From the NCBI GenBank assembly GCA_960531495.1, contig OY482846.1:49852361-49916360 (forward strand): a DNA stretch of 64,000 bases. Direction: 5' to 3'. This document shows, piece by piece, positions 52,777 to 61,764 of this stretch. The notes beneath the pieces were generated by a model. The model made no database searches. It had not been told where the DNA came from and saw nothing but the letters and a program-made list of their open reading frames with translations. The translations under genes and the position numbers were made by a program. How positions within the stretch are numbered: position 1 is the stretch's first letter; each line of letters starts with the position of its first letter. This DNA is from Zeus faber (lineage: Eukaryota; Chordata; Actinopteri; Zeiformes; Zeidae).

Positions 52777-53480
52777 TTAACACGGGTAAGGTTTCTCTCC
52801 TGTATGTGTAAGGTGGTGTTGCTTGAGATGTCCTAACTGACTGAATCTCATCCCACACTGTTCACAGGGATACGGTTTCTCTCCTGTATGTGTCCGCTGA
52901 TGTACTTTTACTTCCGCCCTTGTCGCAAAGCTCTTCCAACACTGTTCACAGGGGTAAGGTTTCTCTCCCGTGTTTGTAAGTTGATGTTGTTTGAGAGTTA
53001 CGAATTGACTTAATCTCTTCCCACACTGTTCACAGGGGTAAGGTTTCTTTCCTGAGTGAATGCGTTGATGTCGCTTGAGATTGCCACGGTCATTAAAACT
53101 CCTCCCACACTGTTCACAGGGGTAATGTTTCTGTCCTGTGTGAATGCGCTGGTGTATTTTCAGGTATCTTTGTGCAGTAAAATCCTTCCCACACTGTTCA
53201 CACTCATATAGTTTCTGGGAATTTAAAGGCCTACCACAATGTTTACAAGTGTGAATTCGTTGTGAGTCTTTCCGTTTCCGGGTGGTTCCAGAGATGCCTA
53301 CTGGATGACATTCTGCTGAGGGGAATAGACTTTCTGCTCGGATTGCTCCACTTGCCAGCTGTTGAATGCTAAACCCACTGTTTCCACTCTTAATGTGGTG
53401 ATCAGAGATGGGAGATGTGAAGGATGACAGGCACTTGGGACAAGAAAATCCCTTAGTAGGAGCCAACTGGGGTTTCTCTG
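52777..53480 (-). CDS. C2H2 zinc-finger protein, finger-coding last exon
   Basis: The exon begins after a strong acceptor (cttcttccag) at 53480 with two bases that complete a codon, giving AEKPQLAPTKGFSCPKC. It codes a linker, a weak finger-like pair (FSCPKC and HTCKHC), then fingers [76 protein letters not shown] and [19 protein letters not shown] joined by TGEKPYPC linkers. The product should be a nuclear DNA-binding factor, as for tandem C2H2 arrays of this type. The third full finger ends HQLTN, so its last zinc ligand is Asn instead of His. The frame stops at TAA (52777-52779), where GAA is expected in the next finger; fingers continue beyond it. The phase fits the donor of the exon at 58806-59201. 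It is a host gene of the large fish C2H2 family, not assignable to a named orthologue. Confidence 0.8.
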
Positions 53481-53519
53481 CTGGAAGAAGAGAGGGAGAG
53501 AAAGACAAGAGTGGATTAT

Positions 53520-54470
53520 AAAATAAGTCAGAGTGGACGCTGCGAATTTAGGACATTGAGTAAAGAATTTCAAGCAGTTAAGCAGTGAAGTGATGGCACC
53601 ATCTACAGCTTCAGAAAAAGAAGCGTAGTCCTTTTATTCCTTAAAGTGATCAGGAAAATACAGACCTGGCCATCAAGGTTCCACTGTGATTTTCCCCAAA
53701 GTAGCAGCAAGTAGATCCCCCCATCAGTAATAGCATCAGCAATAGTACTATGTTCATTGATGAAGGGATTCATAATTGTATTCTTTTATAGTTAGAAATA
53801 AAGGTTAATATTTGGATGAAATAAGGTAGAAATGCATTTTATGTGGTACTACATGCATGGCATCTTGTAAGTAATGAATAATGTGAAGTAACTTATTGCA
53901 CAGCTACTTAATAAGTAAAATACATTGAGACGGAAAATTGATTTTAAAGTATTTTCTCAAGTATTCCTATTCCCTTCTGCTAAGAAAAGTAGTCCACAAC
54001 AACTCATAAAAATACATTTGGGAATTCTCTATTTCCTCTTTGACTAAGACATATCAACCATCTGTCTATTTTAGTTTTGTGTGGATGGAAAGATAGCTTT
54101 TTTGTTTATTGAAATAGCCACTCCTCTTCCAGTAGAACTAGATCTTCCTGTAGATCATTTAACTGGTCCTGTTGTTTTTTAGCGAGGCGCTTCCTGCAGA
54201 AAAGGAATATCTGCTTTATCTTTCTGAAACTCCTGTGCTGTCCACTCTCTCTTCATAAGGTATTTTCATCCATTTATATCAATTTATTTTCAATTAATTA
54301 ATTTTCTGATTTCACCAGATGCCCTTCCCCCCCCCAATACCTGAGGTTTTATTTTCTACATATTACACCTTGTCCAGCTCTTTGAATTTCTCTGTTTTCC
54401 TGGAAGGTTTGCGGGTGTAACTTCATGTAAACGAGACATACAGTACATTTAGACCACAAGGTACTTTCCC
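53520..54470. other. Intron sequence of the zinc-finger gene, no feature recognised
   Basis: AT-rich sequence upstream (on the minus strand) of the finger exon. No exon with splice sites and no repeat I can name was found. A short C run is at about 54328-54336. Confidence 0.5.
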
Positions 54471-54479
54471 AAAGGAGAC

Positions 54480-54620
54480 ACCCCGTCTATATAACCGACT
54501 CTTTCCTCCTGATGTTCAGACTTTCCGCAGGCTGCCTTGTTGTATACTGTGAAACTCTCTTAATCTCAATAAATAACCATTTTAATTATTGTTTTCCGAA
54601 ACCCGAGAGACGTGAGTTAA
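54480..54620 (+). mobile_element. LTR-like or promoter-like segment
   Basis: CTATATAACC (TATA box) at about 54488 is followed some 80 bp later by CTCAATAAATAACC (poly(A) signal) and then TTCCGAAACCCGAGAGACGTG. TATA and AATAAA this close together is the R-region layout of LTRs. There is no paired copy in the window. If an LTR, it is an old isolated fossil inside the intron. Confidence 0.25.
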
Positions 54621-54851
54621 GCAAATCACACTGAGTACGTCTGGAATACCACGGCAGTTTGCAGACAACACGTTCCACTCGGTCAACTCTCCAGTCCAAA
54701 TGTACAACTGCCTCGTTAGGTTTTTCAGCTCTTTTAGCTCCGTCTTCATTTCAAATATTTTCTCTGTTTCTGCTCTGAGTTCAGAGAAATTGTTTTTTAA
54801 TTCGGGCAGCTGCGTGGAGATGGGGGCGGGCGTGGCCTGTGTAGTATCCAT
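54582..54851 (-). pseudogene. Coiled-coil ORF, possible LINE ORF1-like remnant
   Basis: An ATG-started minus-strand frame of 89 residues has a short Thr/Pro-rich start (MDTTQATPAP) and then a heptad-like charged stretch (QLPELKNNFSELRAETEKI, then MKTELKELKNLTRQLY). This resembles the coiled-coil of transposon ORF1/gag-like proteins more than a host gene, but I recognise no family. It overlaps the LTR-like segment on the other strand and has no visible splice partners. Confidence 0.3.
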
Positions 54852-55192
54852 TGTTTGTTCAATTTTATCTGGGTCCCTGTTTCTGGTTCCTCCACAGATT
54901 TTGCTCCCCAGACCTTCGATGCATTCCTCATATATATTCAGGTTTGATTCATCACTTCTCGGCTTCGATTCCCAGTATTATATATTTTAATAATTTATGG
55001 GTAGTGGTGATATGGTGAGTGGAAGCCAGGCTTGGGCGATTGGACTGGAATACATATTTTTTTTATGTGATTTTGGTCCTTTTATTTTGCTAATTTAATC
55101 ACCCGTAGGGTGCAACTCAAAGCATACGCAAATTGGAACTGGTATTGCGCTTTGCCGCTTCAACCGCGCTCGGTACTTGTCTGGAGATATCC

Positions 55193-55340
55193 TCAAAAAG
55201 AAGAAATAAAATCATCGTAAACCCCATTTCCAGGTTTGCCGTGATTGCAAAGACGGCAAATTACATATTTTACTTCCTTCGGCTTGCCGGTTGCATCCGG
55301 TTTGAAACCAAAATAATCCCATATAGTATGGAAGCAAAAA
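55193..55340 (-). pseudogene. BED-type zinc-finger remnant (hAT/ZBED-like)
   Basis: The minus-strand reading IWDYFGFKPDATGKPKEVK followed by YVICRLCNHGKPGNG matches the start of a BED finger: the aromatic W-x-Y-F-x-F opening and the CxxC pair are present. The HxxxH half is missing: the frame runs into DDFISSF and stops. BED fingers open hAT transposases and host ZBED proteins. No transposase body follows, so this is a fragment. It lies in the intron between the damaged acidic exon and the finger exon. Confidence 0.6.
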
Positions 55341-55399
55341 ATGATCATAATTCGAATGAAAAAGCTAATTCCAAAATGAAAATGCAATAACACAAATGC

Positions 55400-55860
55400 T
55401 TTTTATTTTTCAGAATATGAACGTATTATTTGACTTATAAATCATTAAAATTCAATCATCCAATTTGCATTTTCATCTCAAAGTATGCACATTCTATGTC
55501 ATTGAAAATTAAAAAGAAAAGACATTTGCCTTTTCAATTTCAAAAACTGCCGCACTAATTAGAAATCATGAAAATAATTTCTTCCAAGTCCATTCCCTAA
55601 TTCTACACACGTCACCTTTAAAACTCAAATCTGCTCCCATTACATTTCAGACCAACTGAATAAATAATAATCTCTGTGAACAACCTACCGTGAGAAAACC
55701 TTTATAGTAAAAAACAGGGGTAAACCTGTTTCTATGCCACAAGGCTTTAATGAGCACTCAATGATTTGACAAAACTACAAATGTCAATAAAGTTTGAATA
55801 ATATTGTGAGATCTTTAGTGCTCATATCATTTTGTTTATTTCTATTTAATGGTGAATCAA
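55400..55860. other. AT-rich intron sequence, nothing recognised
   Basis: The sequence is AT-rich with repeated phrases such as CATTTTCAT and CTCAAAG(C/T)AT(A/G)C, the latter also at about 55116, suggesting a decayed interspersed repeat. No exon or named family can be supported. Confidence 0.45.
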
Positions 55861-55879
55861 CTATTCATGAAGTTATTAC

Positions 55880-56317
55880 CTGACATTCATCTGGTCAACA
55901 GCTTGGTAGGAGAGGTTGTCTGGTCTCCTTCCGATGGTCATCACTGGCTTCAGTCTCAGTTTGAGAAGAGTGTGAAGAGAAGAGCTGCTCAGCACCAGCT
56001 GGTTCTAAAGCAGCAGCTGGGTCTGAGCTACTGGCTGCTTCTGACACCTCCCAGTCCTCTCTATCAGCTTCTGTTTCCATCTGTTCAGTTGAGGTGCTGG
56101 CTACAGGTTCTGCCTCTCTCTTCTCCTCACTTTGGCTTTGATGAAGCCGGGACCACTGAGCGCACGCTTCATCATGTTCAGTCTTCACAGGGAACTCCTC
56201 CTCTTCCTCTTTAATGTGTGCGGGCCCTGGCTCCTCCTGGCCCAGACCGGGGCCCCGCTGCTGCTGCTCAGGGGGAAGCTCCTCTTTACAGAGAGAGAGA
56301 GCGGCTGGAGCTCTGGA
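55880..56317 (-). pseudogene. Second copy of the acidic exon (zinc-finger family), damaged
   Basis: On the minus strand this follows an acceptor (ctgtatgtcag) and codes SLCKEELPPEQQQRGPGLGQ, then EEPGPAHIKEEEEEFPVKTE, then VASTSTEQMETEADREDWE, ending QTETEASDDHRKETRQP. It is plainly a paralogue of the exon at 58806-59201. Two signs argue against normal use. The stretch after the acceptor is 2 bp longer than in the other copy, so a phase-1 splice would enter the wrong frame. The frame also reaches a TGA (…LLPSC) before the CAG|GTAATA donor at 55880. It may be a decayed exon from a tandem gene duplication or an alternatively used exon. Confidence 0.7.
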
Positions 56318-56366
56318 GGCAACACTGACATACAGACACAGAAAGACGTGTGAAACCTTAAGATTG

Positions 56367-56448
56367 AAGCATTCAAGATTCAAGATTCAAGATTTTTATT
56401 TGTCACATACATATACATACTTTCATACATATATGCAGTGAAATGTAA
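56367..56448. mobile_element. Short interspersed repeat, same family as the array insertion
   Basis: Three TTCAAGA motifs are followed by TTTTTATTTGTCACATAC, CATACTTTCATACATATATG and CAGTGAAATGTAAT. It matches 48972-49059 nearly base for base apart from the ends. It lies just upstream (minus strand) of the damaged exon's acceptor. The family is not identified. Confidence 0.75.
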
Positions 56449-56574
56449 TTCTACTATACTGTACACATTGCATTGACTTTTCGAATCCTCTTGTCTAATA
56501 GAAATGTCTAATAATTCTCATTTAACCCTAATCACAGTTTACAATAATACGAAAGATGTCATTTTAATCATACA

Positions 56575-57085
56575 ATATGGCTGCAGGCAGCGATGCATGG
56601 GGTCCAGGTTAGTGGTGTTAGTCAGGAATAACAGTTTTGAGTTCCCGTGAAACGCAGCATCACTTCCTCTCGAACCGAATTGCAATTTTCCGAGTTCTCA
56701 TGAAACCCATCATCCTGCAGTCTCTCATCTTGACCCAGCAATGGAGTCTAGACGGCAGTGCGCTGCGTACCTTGCCCCATGTGGAAGCCCCCCCCCCAGA
56801 GCCACACCCTGCACATACATGACAAATTGGGTGACGATTTCACAAAGCACCCCGATGCACTACCCCAGCCCACCCCACTCCGCCAACCCAGATCCCTTCG
56901 TTCCGCTACATCCGGTACGTCGGCAATGATTTTCCCTTATTCCTGCTCCAAATATAGATCGATGTGAATCCAATTTGGACAACAAAATGTCTGGAATGCC
57001 AACACTTCATTCATGTCCGTGGGTTCGTCGGTTGCTGTGCGCCAGACACTTTCAGCCAGCAAAACACCCGAGGGAAAAATTATAA
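56575..57085. repeat. Interspersed repeat, copy A (ATATGGCTGCAGGCAGCG family)
   Basis: It begins ATATGGCTGCAGGCAGCGAT and ends near CAGCCAGCAAAACACCCGAG. It shares with the next segment, in the same order, GGGTCCAG, GTGAAACGCAGCA, CAATTTTC, TCATGTCC(G/A)TGG, TTC(G/A)TCGGTTG(C/T)TGTG. A C run with CCACACCC words is private to this copy. It is probably a non-autonomous element common in fish, but I cannot give a family name. Confidence 0.65.
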
Positions 57086-57520
57086 ATATAGCTGCAGGCA
57101 GCAATAGACAGGGTCCAGTTTAGTCGGGTTAGGTATGTATTCCAGTTTCCCAGGTTCTGTGAAACGCAGCACCAGTTACAATTTTCTGGGTTTACACTGA
57201 ACGCCACATTGGCTCCTCCAGTCTGTCGTCTTGAACAAGCGTGAATACTACATGGAGCAACCAGATCTTCATGGCGCAACTCTCGGAATGCTAATGACCA
57301 AACAGTGACGAAGGCTGGACTTATATAACATTGGTTCATGATGTCACAAAATGTCCAGATCCACAAACTAATCAAGATATGCCAACACTCTTCAACTTAC
57401 GCTAAATTTGCAACACTTTTTCACTAATTCCGGCTACAAATGTAGAGACCTCAATCATGTCCATGGCTTCATCGGTTGTTGTGATTTACACCGTTTTAGC
57501 CCGAAAAAGTGCAGAGAAGA
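57086..57520. repeat. Interspersed repeat, copy B, directly adjoining copy A
   Basis: It starts ATATAGCTGCAGGCAGCAAT where copy A ends and follows the same motif order in the same orientation through ATCGGTTGTTGTG near 57470. The two are well diverged, so the tandem placement is old. Confidence 0.65.
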
Positions 57521-57985
57521 ATAGGGGCTGGACTTGTCTACTTCCAGGCCGGACCCCTAAAAATCCGAACTGAAACCTGCTGCCATGATATGTCAATAGT
57601 GCCGCCATCTTAACACGGTGTCCCACTGCTGTAGGAAAAGGTTGTAACTTGCGATGTTTCAGACCAAATAATTATTTCACATAACTGTACATATACAGTA
57701 TAAGATTTCATACATAAATCTCAAATTTCCCAGAGGCTTTCAGAGCGCAGAGTGTACACAGCACCAAGATGCCGGCCATTGAGGAAACAATGGACTGTTG
57801 TGTCTTATCATTGCACCCTCTTTGTGGATACTTGGTCCAAAGCGCTGAGAACTCAATGGCAACAATATAAAGGTAGATAGATAGATGATGGATAGATAAT
57901 GAATGGACAGACAGATGATAAATTAGTGCTTCGTACGGACCTACTCTGACTTGTCTCTTCTGGATTGGGAGAGAGGAGCTGACCT
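57520..57985. other. Intron sequence with a degenerate (GATA/GATG)n patch
   Basis: No exon is seen. A short run of GATAGATAGATGATGGATA words lies at about 57873-57900. Confidence 0.5.
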
Positions 57986-57987
57986 AA

Positions 57988-58370
57988 GCGGAGGAATTTA
58001 GGGATCTCTGGGTCGTCATCACAATTGATGCAAGAGGGGGTGTGAAATTGCATGCACTGTACCAGACCATTGTGGTGAAGAAGGAGCCGAGCAGAAAGAG
58101 CAAGCTCTCAATTTACCGGTCCATCATTGTTGCAACCCTCACCTATGGTCATGAGCTTTGGGTAGCGACTGTGAAAGAATAAGGTCACAACAAGTGGAAG
58201 ATGGTCCCAGACACAGGCAGCCAAATCGAGGATTTTCTGCTGGGTTTCTGGGCTTAGCCTTAAAGATAGGGGGAGGAGCTCAGCGATCCAGGAGCACCTC
58301 AGAGTAGAACTGTTGCTCCTCAGCTTTGAGAGGAGGCAGGTGAGTAGCTTCAGCCAAATGAGGAACATGA
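57988..58370 (+). pseudogene. LINE ORF2 C-terminal fragment, copy 1
   Basis: The + strand matches the common fish non-LTR element phrase that encodes LSIYRSI..TLTYGHELWV: here KLSIYRSIIVATLTYGHELW is readable, preceded by a decayed AEEF-type start (gcggaggaattta) and followed by decayed DNA for the TER.RSRIQAAEM region and the ending (LLSFERRQ-like). Stops and frame changes are frequent, so it is an old fragment. It lies in the intron, opposite in strand to the zinc-finger gene. The clade (Rex/RTE-like or other) is not certain. Confidence 0.75.
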
Positions 58371-58579
58371 GGAATGTCCACTAAGGAATGTTGTCGGACC
58401 GATTGAGGTCATCAAAAGAAGTAGGCCACTCACTTAACACCAATTGTTATGAACATCTTCCAGTTCTTCATTGGTAGAAGAGGTACAAGTGTTGGATGAT
58501 GAAGCAGTGCAAGGTTGTGTGGATGGGTGAGGGAGAATGAAAATGAGACTGATGATAAAATAGTCATCTGCAGTTATGC

Positions 58580-58775
58580 AGGTGCTGAAATGGACCATCG
58601 TGGTGGAGAGAGCAGAGCCAGGGGGCAAAGATCTCAATTTACCAGTCAATTTTCCAATGTTCACAGATGGTCATCAGCTTTGGGTAGTGACCGATAGAAT
58701 ACGGTGTCCAGGCAGCCGAAATGAGGCTCCTTTCACAAGGTCGCTGTGCTCAGCCTTAGAGATAGACTGAGCATG
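58580..58775 (+). pseudogene. LINE ORF2 C-terminal fragment, copy 2
   Basis: A second, shorter remnant of the same phrase: GGCAAAGATCTCAATTTACC, then CATCAGCTTTGGGTAGTGAC (HQLWVVTDRI), then CAGGCAGCCGAAATGAGGCT. It is in the same orientation as copy 1 and ends about 30 bp from the donor of the acidic exon. Confidence 0.75.
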
Positions 58776-58805
58776 AGAGTTAAGTGAGAGAAAGAAAACA
58801 GTTAC

Positions 58806-59201
58806 CTGATAAAGGTTCTGTGGACTCCTCCCAACATTCATCGCTGTCTTTAGTCTCAGGTGCTGAACAGTGTGAAGAGAGGAGCTGCTGAGCACCACTT
58901 GGTTCTAAAGCAGCAGTTAGATCTTCGGGATCTACTTCTGCTTCTGCTTCAAATACTTCTGCTTGCATCTGTTCAGTTGAGGTGCTGGCTAGAGGTTGTG
59001 CTTCTTTGCTCTTCTCATTTTGGCACTGATGAAGCCAGGGCCACTCTTCATCATGTTCCCTCTTCACAGGGAACTTCTCCGCTTCCTCTTTAATGTGTGG
59101 AGGCTCTGGCTCCTCCTGGCACAGACTGGGGCTCCACTCCTGCTGCTTAGGGGGAAGCTGCCTTTTGCAGACAGAGACATGCTGGAGCGCCGGAGGGAAC
59201 A
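58806..59201 (-). CDS. Zinc-finger protein, acidic IKEE-rich second exon
   Basis: A 396-bp minus-strand exon bounded by a good acceptor (ctgtattgcag) at 59202-59203 and donor CAG|GTAACT. It codes FPPALQHVSVCKRQLPPKQQ, EWSPSLCQEEPEPPHIKEEA, EKFPVKREHDEEW, then STEQMQAEVFEAEAEVDPED, ending ESTEPLSG. In fish C2H2 genes this module (KEE.PPEQQEWS…QEEPEPPHIKEE…TEQMETEADGED…DDWKETREPQSG) is the standard exon between the leader and the fingers, and it is usually an acidic, disordered linker. It starts with two bases and ends with one, and the finger exon starts with two bases, so the junction reads …LSAEKPQ in frame. Of the two copies in the window this is the one with an intact frame and splice sites. 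Confidence 0.8.
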
Positions 59202-59209
59202 CTGCAATA

Positions 59210-60340
59210 CAGACACAGGGAGGAAAACTAGGGCAGTGAGACCAAGCTGAAGCAGAAACCTCAGTAACGTCTTCCAAATCTTGGCTTCCAGAGAAGAGTT
59301 AGTAGATGTAGCAGCAGCATCCTTTGCTGCGTGAGCTCCCATAGCTCCCATAGATGTTGTGGCAAGACCACATTTAATGGGTCTGCTCTTTATACTGAAA
59401 AAAAATTATACTTGACTTTTGTCGATTTTGATAAACAGATTGGATAAAGAAATTCCCATTATAAAAGTAATACTCATATTGGCTACATTTAATATCCACA
59501 AATGCAAATCCACAAAATCAAAGCCCTTTTCACTTGACTTTTTCAAAGTGTGAAAAATGTGTTGGTTTAAGTTCACAGTCAAACAGCTATAACTTTTGAT
59601 ATATTTTTTTTGTTTTTATAAACAATATGATACCGGTTTAATTGTTGTGTAAGCTACTCCCCCGGTCTCTTTTTTCTCTCTCTTTCCACTACCTTCGCTT
59701 AGCTTAGAATGTACAGCCCAACTCATACATACTTTTGTATTGTAAGATACACCTAAAGTCAGTAGGTGTATGACTGTAAACCTGTTTGCATTGAGTATGT
59801 TATATTTGTATGGTTTGTATTTTGCATACTACATATACTGTATACATTATATTGAAGCTTATATTATTTCATAATCATATTTACATCATATTACATAACC
59901 TGTATATCGTTGAACTGTCACTATACATTGCATTTTGCTCTATTCCTTTGTTGCAGTAATCGACCGTAATTTAGTAATTTCCCCCTGGGATTATTAAAGT
60001 ATTTCTAATTCTGATTGCACACATAGGCCCTCAGAGGCATAGGAGAGCGCTCGGATACATTCTGCAACTGTATTTGTGTATTGTATATTACTAAGTAGTG
60101 TAAATGATAGCTTTAAAAATAAATGACATTTATCACGTGGATGTCTTCACCCACTCTGTTATCAAAATCAAATATCGCCCCATGTGATCTTACCACAACA
60201 TCTATGGGAGCTCGCCGAGATCTAGTGGAACTCGAACAGCAAAGGAAGGAGGGAGGGAGCTCCCCCTCCCTCGGAATGATTGACGGTTTGATATTTATTT
60301 CCTATTAAATGATTGTAATGCTCTGTGCAACACAACCCGG
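59210..60340. other. Putative first intron of the zinc-finger gene
   Basis: AT-rich sequence without coding signal. At about 59960-60020 the phrase AATTTCCCCCTGGGATTATT followed by AAAGTATTTCTAATTCTG is the 3' tail found on many fish LINE/SINE copies. CTCTTTTTTCTCTCTC is a short pyrimidine patch near 59667. Nothing else is recognised. Confidence 0.5.
59960..60020 (+). mobile_element. LINE/SINE 3' tail motif
   Basis: The string TTTCCCCCTGGGATTATTAA with AAGTATTTCTAATTCTGATT is a recognisable variant of the widespread teleost tail that reads 'TTTCCC..GGGATTAATAAAGT'. The body of the element is not identifiable. A reverse-oriented relative occurs at 61715-61760. Confidence 0.5.
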
Positions 60341-60349
60341 GGACTCAGT

Positions 60350-60509
60350 GCAGCGTCCAGCAGCTGGCGCTGACCGTTGTTTTCTTCTTGTAAACGAGAA
60401 ACTTTCTCCTCGTATTCTGAGATGGTTTTTCAAATAATCCTAAAATCTCGCCCACCGCTGCAGCCAGAGGACGGCTGACGTCCGCCCTCAGGGTTTCTAA
60501 CCTCCGCAT
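60350..60509 (-). CDS. Zinc-finger protein leader exon (frameshifted in this sequence)
   Basis: The first in-frame ATG on the minus strand is at 60509, giving MRRLETLRADVSRPLAAAVG then EILGLFEK. In fish C2H2 genes the leader exon reads M..…LRA..…RL.AA.EEI..LFE+TI.EYEEE..R..EEN.RQR.LLDA. The rest is present but one frame over: ISEYEEKVSRLQEENNGQRQ then LLDAALSPRVVLHRA. The break coincides with an A run (TTTTT on the plus strand, 60426-60430) that is one base shorter than GAAAAAACC would require. Upstream TTG-started reading is not needed. The 3' donor is not certain; CTGA|GT near 60346 would give the right phase. It lies 1.1 kb upstream of the acidic exon on the same strand. Confidence 0.65.
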
Positions 60510-60564
60510 CTCAACACGGAGACGGGGAACGTCAACAAGCTGAGCCAAGCTGGCGAGCTCCGGG

Positions 60565-60573
60565 ACTTCCGGT
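60565..60573 (-). promoter_or_regulatory. ETS/GABPA-type site (ACCGGAAGT) upstream of the leader exon
   Basis: The minus strand reads ACCGGAAGT, the full consensus for GABPA-type ETS factors, about 55 bp upstream of the leader-exon ATG. It lies in CpG-containing sequence without a TATA box, the usual architecture of a housekeeping-type promoter. Promoter activity is inferred. Confidence 0.45.
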
Positions 60574-60599
60574 GCGTCGCTGAAAATGCCCCCCGCAAA

Positions 60600-61165
60600 C
60601 AGGCTGGTCTACGTGGTTCCGCTGCCACGTTAAATTCACACAAATGATTTGCAACTCAGTAATCATTGGTATATTAACGTCGCGGGATTGTCACAATCTC
60701 ATAATATATGATAGTTACTTGTTTAGCTTTATACATATTGTATTTGTAAGTCATCGAATGTATTCTGCTCTTAACGACGTTATCGTAATGTAGTGCACGT
60801 TTCTGCACGGGCGGGTTTGGAACCGCACACAGTGTTACAGTATTGTCTCTTCTGATTGGACGACAGATCTCACAACTGACCAGTCATACGGTTGTGGTGA
60901 ACGCTGTCGTCACACTCCAAGTTCCTCCGAGAGACAGAGCCGTATGGAGGCCGCAAGCGCACGTTACGTGTCGGAAATAACGCGTTGTCGCGTCCAAAAA
61001 AACCCCCAAAAAACGACGCGTTAACGTGTCACTTTTTCCAACACGTTATTTGCGCCAATGGCCTTCCAAAAACATGGCAGCCGTCACTCATGGTCGACAG
61101 GAAACACGTCAAGTTTTATTCAACGTTGTCAATCAGACTGTAATATATGGAAGAAGTTGTCGATC
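60600..61165. other. Upstream region with a CpG-dense inverted repeat
   Basis: No gene is recognised. AAATAACGCGTTG at 60975-60987 faces CAACACGTTATTT at 61039-61051 (12 of 13 positions pair), with ACGCGTTAACG and CGCG words between. CpGs are frequent from 60950 to 61060. This could be regulatory or the end of a small element. Confidence 0.4.
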
Positions 61166-61171
61166 AACTTA

Positions 61172-61556
61172 GTGCGACACACAGTACACAGTACAGACGA
61201 CATAGTAGATACGACACGGTACACAGTACACAGTACACACGCGACACAGTACAGGCACGACACTGTACAGAGTTCACATGGCACGGTACACAGTAAACAC
61301 ACAACACAGTACACACACGACACAGCACAGAGTTCACATGACACAGTACACAGTAAACACACGACACAGTACACAGTATACAGTACACACAGTACACAGT
61401 ACGCACAGGACACAGTACAGAGTAGACAAACGACACACACGACACAGTATACACGACTCAGTACTCAGGGCACAGTACACAGTAAATACGACACACAGTG
61501 CACAGTACACACGACACACAGTGCACAGTACACAGTACACACACGACACATAATAT
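61172..61556. repeat. Degenerate GACACAGTACACAGTA minisatellite
   Basis: About 385 bp are built from ACACAGTACAC, CACGACAC and GAGTTCACATG words of variable order, with no fixed period. One 60-bp stretch with GAGTTCACATG recurs at about 61270 and 61331. Tyr/Val/Cys- and Thr/His/Gln-rich reading frames across it are artefacts. Confidence 0.85.
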
Positions 61557-61576
61557 ACATAAGTGTAAAAAACATT

Positions 61577-61700
61577 TCTTTAGTGTCAACATTTTTCAAA
61601 GTCCGAATTTTACAAGTGTCGATTTTTTTCAAAGTCTCAAAAATTTTCTAAGTCTCAAAATTGTTCTAGATCTCGAAAATGTTCAAAAATCGTTTAAATG
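61577..61700. repeat. Degenerate 20-22-bp tandem repeat
   Basis: Words of the form AGTGTC(A/G)A.…TTTTTCAAAGTC and AAGTCTCAAAA.TTTTCT recur five or six times with drift. It follows the GTACAC minisatellite almost directly. Confidence 0.5.
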
Positions 61701-61714
61701 TCAGGAGGGCACAA

Positions 61715-61760
61715 TATAAAATAAGATAAGACTTTATCAATCCCATGGGAGAAATTCAGG
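61715..61760 (-). mobile_element. LINE/SINE tail motif, reverse orientation
   Basis: AAAATAAGATAAGACTTTAT followed by CAATCCCATGGGAGAAATTC is the reverse of the common teleost tail (GAATTTC..GGGATT.ATAAAGTCTTATCTTAT). The element body cannot be delimited. Confidence 0.5.
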
Positions 61761-61764
61761 AACT

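Noticed and set aside
50059-55340. The BED remnant and the hAT remnant as two halves of one element.
   Set aside because: They lie on opposite strands, 4 kb apart with other elements between, and nothing in the sequence links them.
55849-56214. A 121-codon + strand frame.
   Set aside because: It is antisense to the acidic exon copy and has no motif of its own.
59064-59351. A 95-codon minus frame beginning MGAMGAHAAKD across the acceptor.
   Set aside because: It reads through the intron in a frame different from the conserved exon body.
60345-60548. A longer leader protein starting at 60548.
   Set aside because: That start is TTG; the first in-frame ATG is at 60509 and matches the family start.
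61058-61651. A 197-codon + frame and opposing Cys/Tyr/Val-rich frames.
   Set aside because: They are low-complexity translations of the GTACAC minisatellite.
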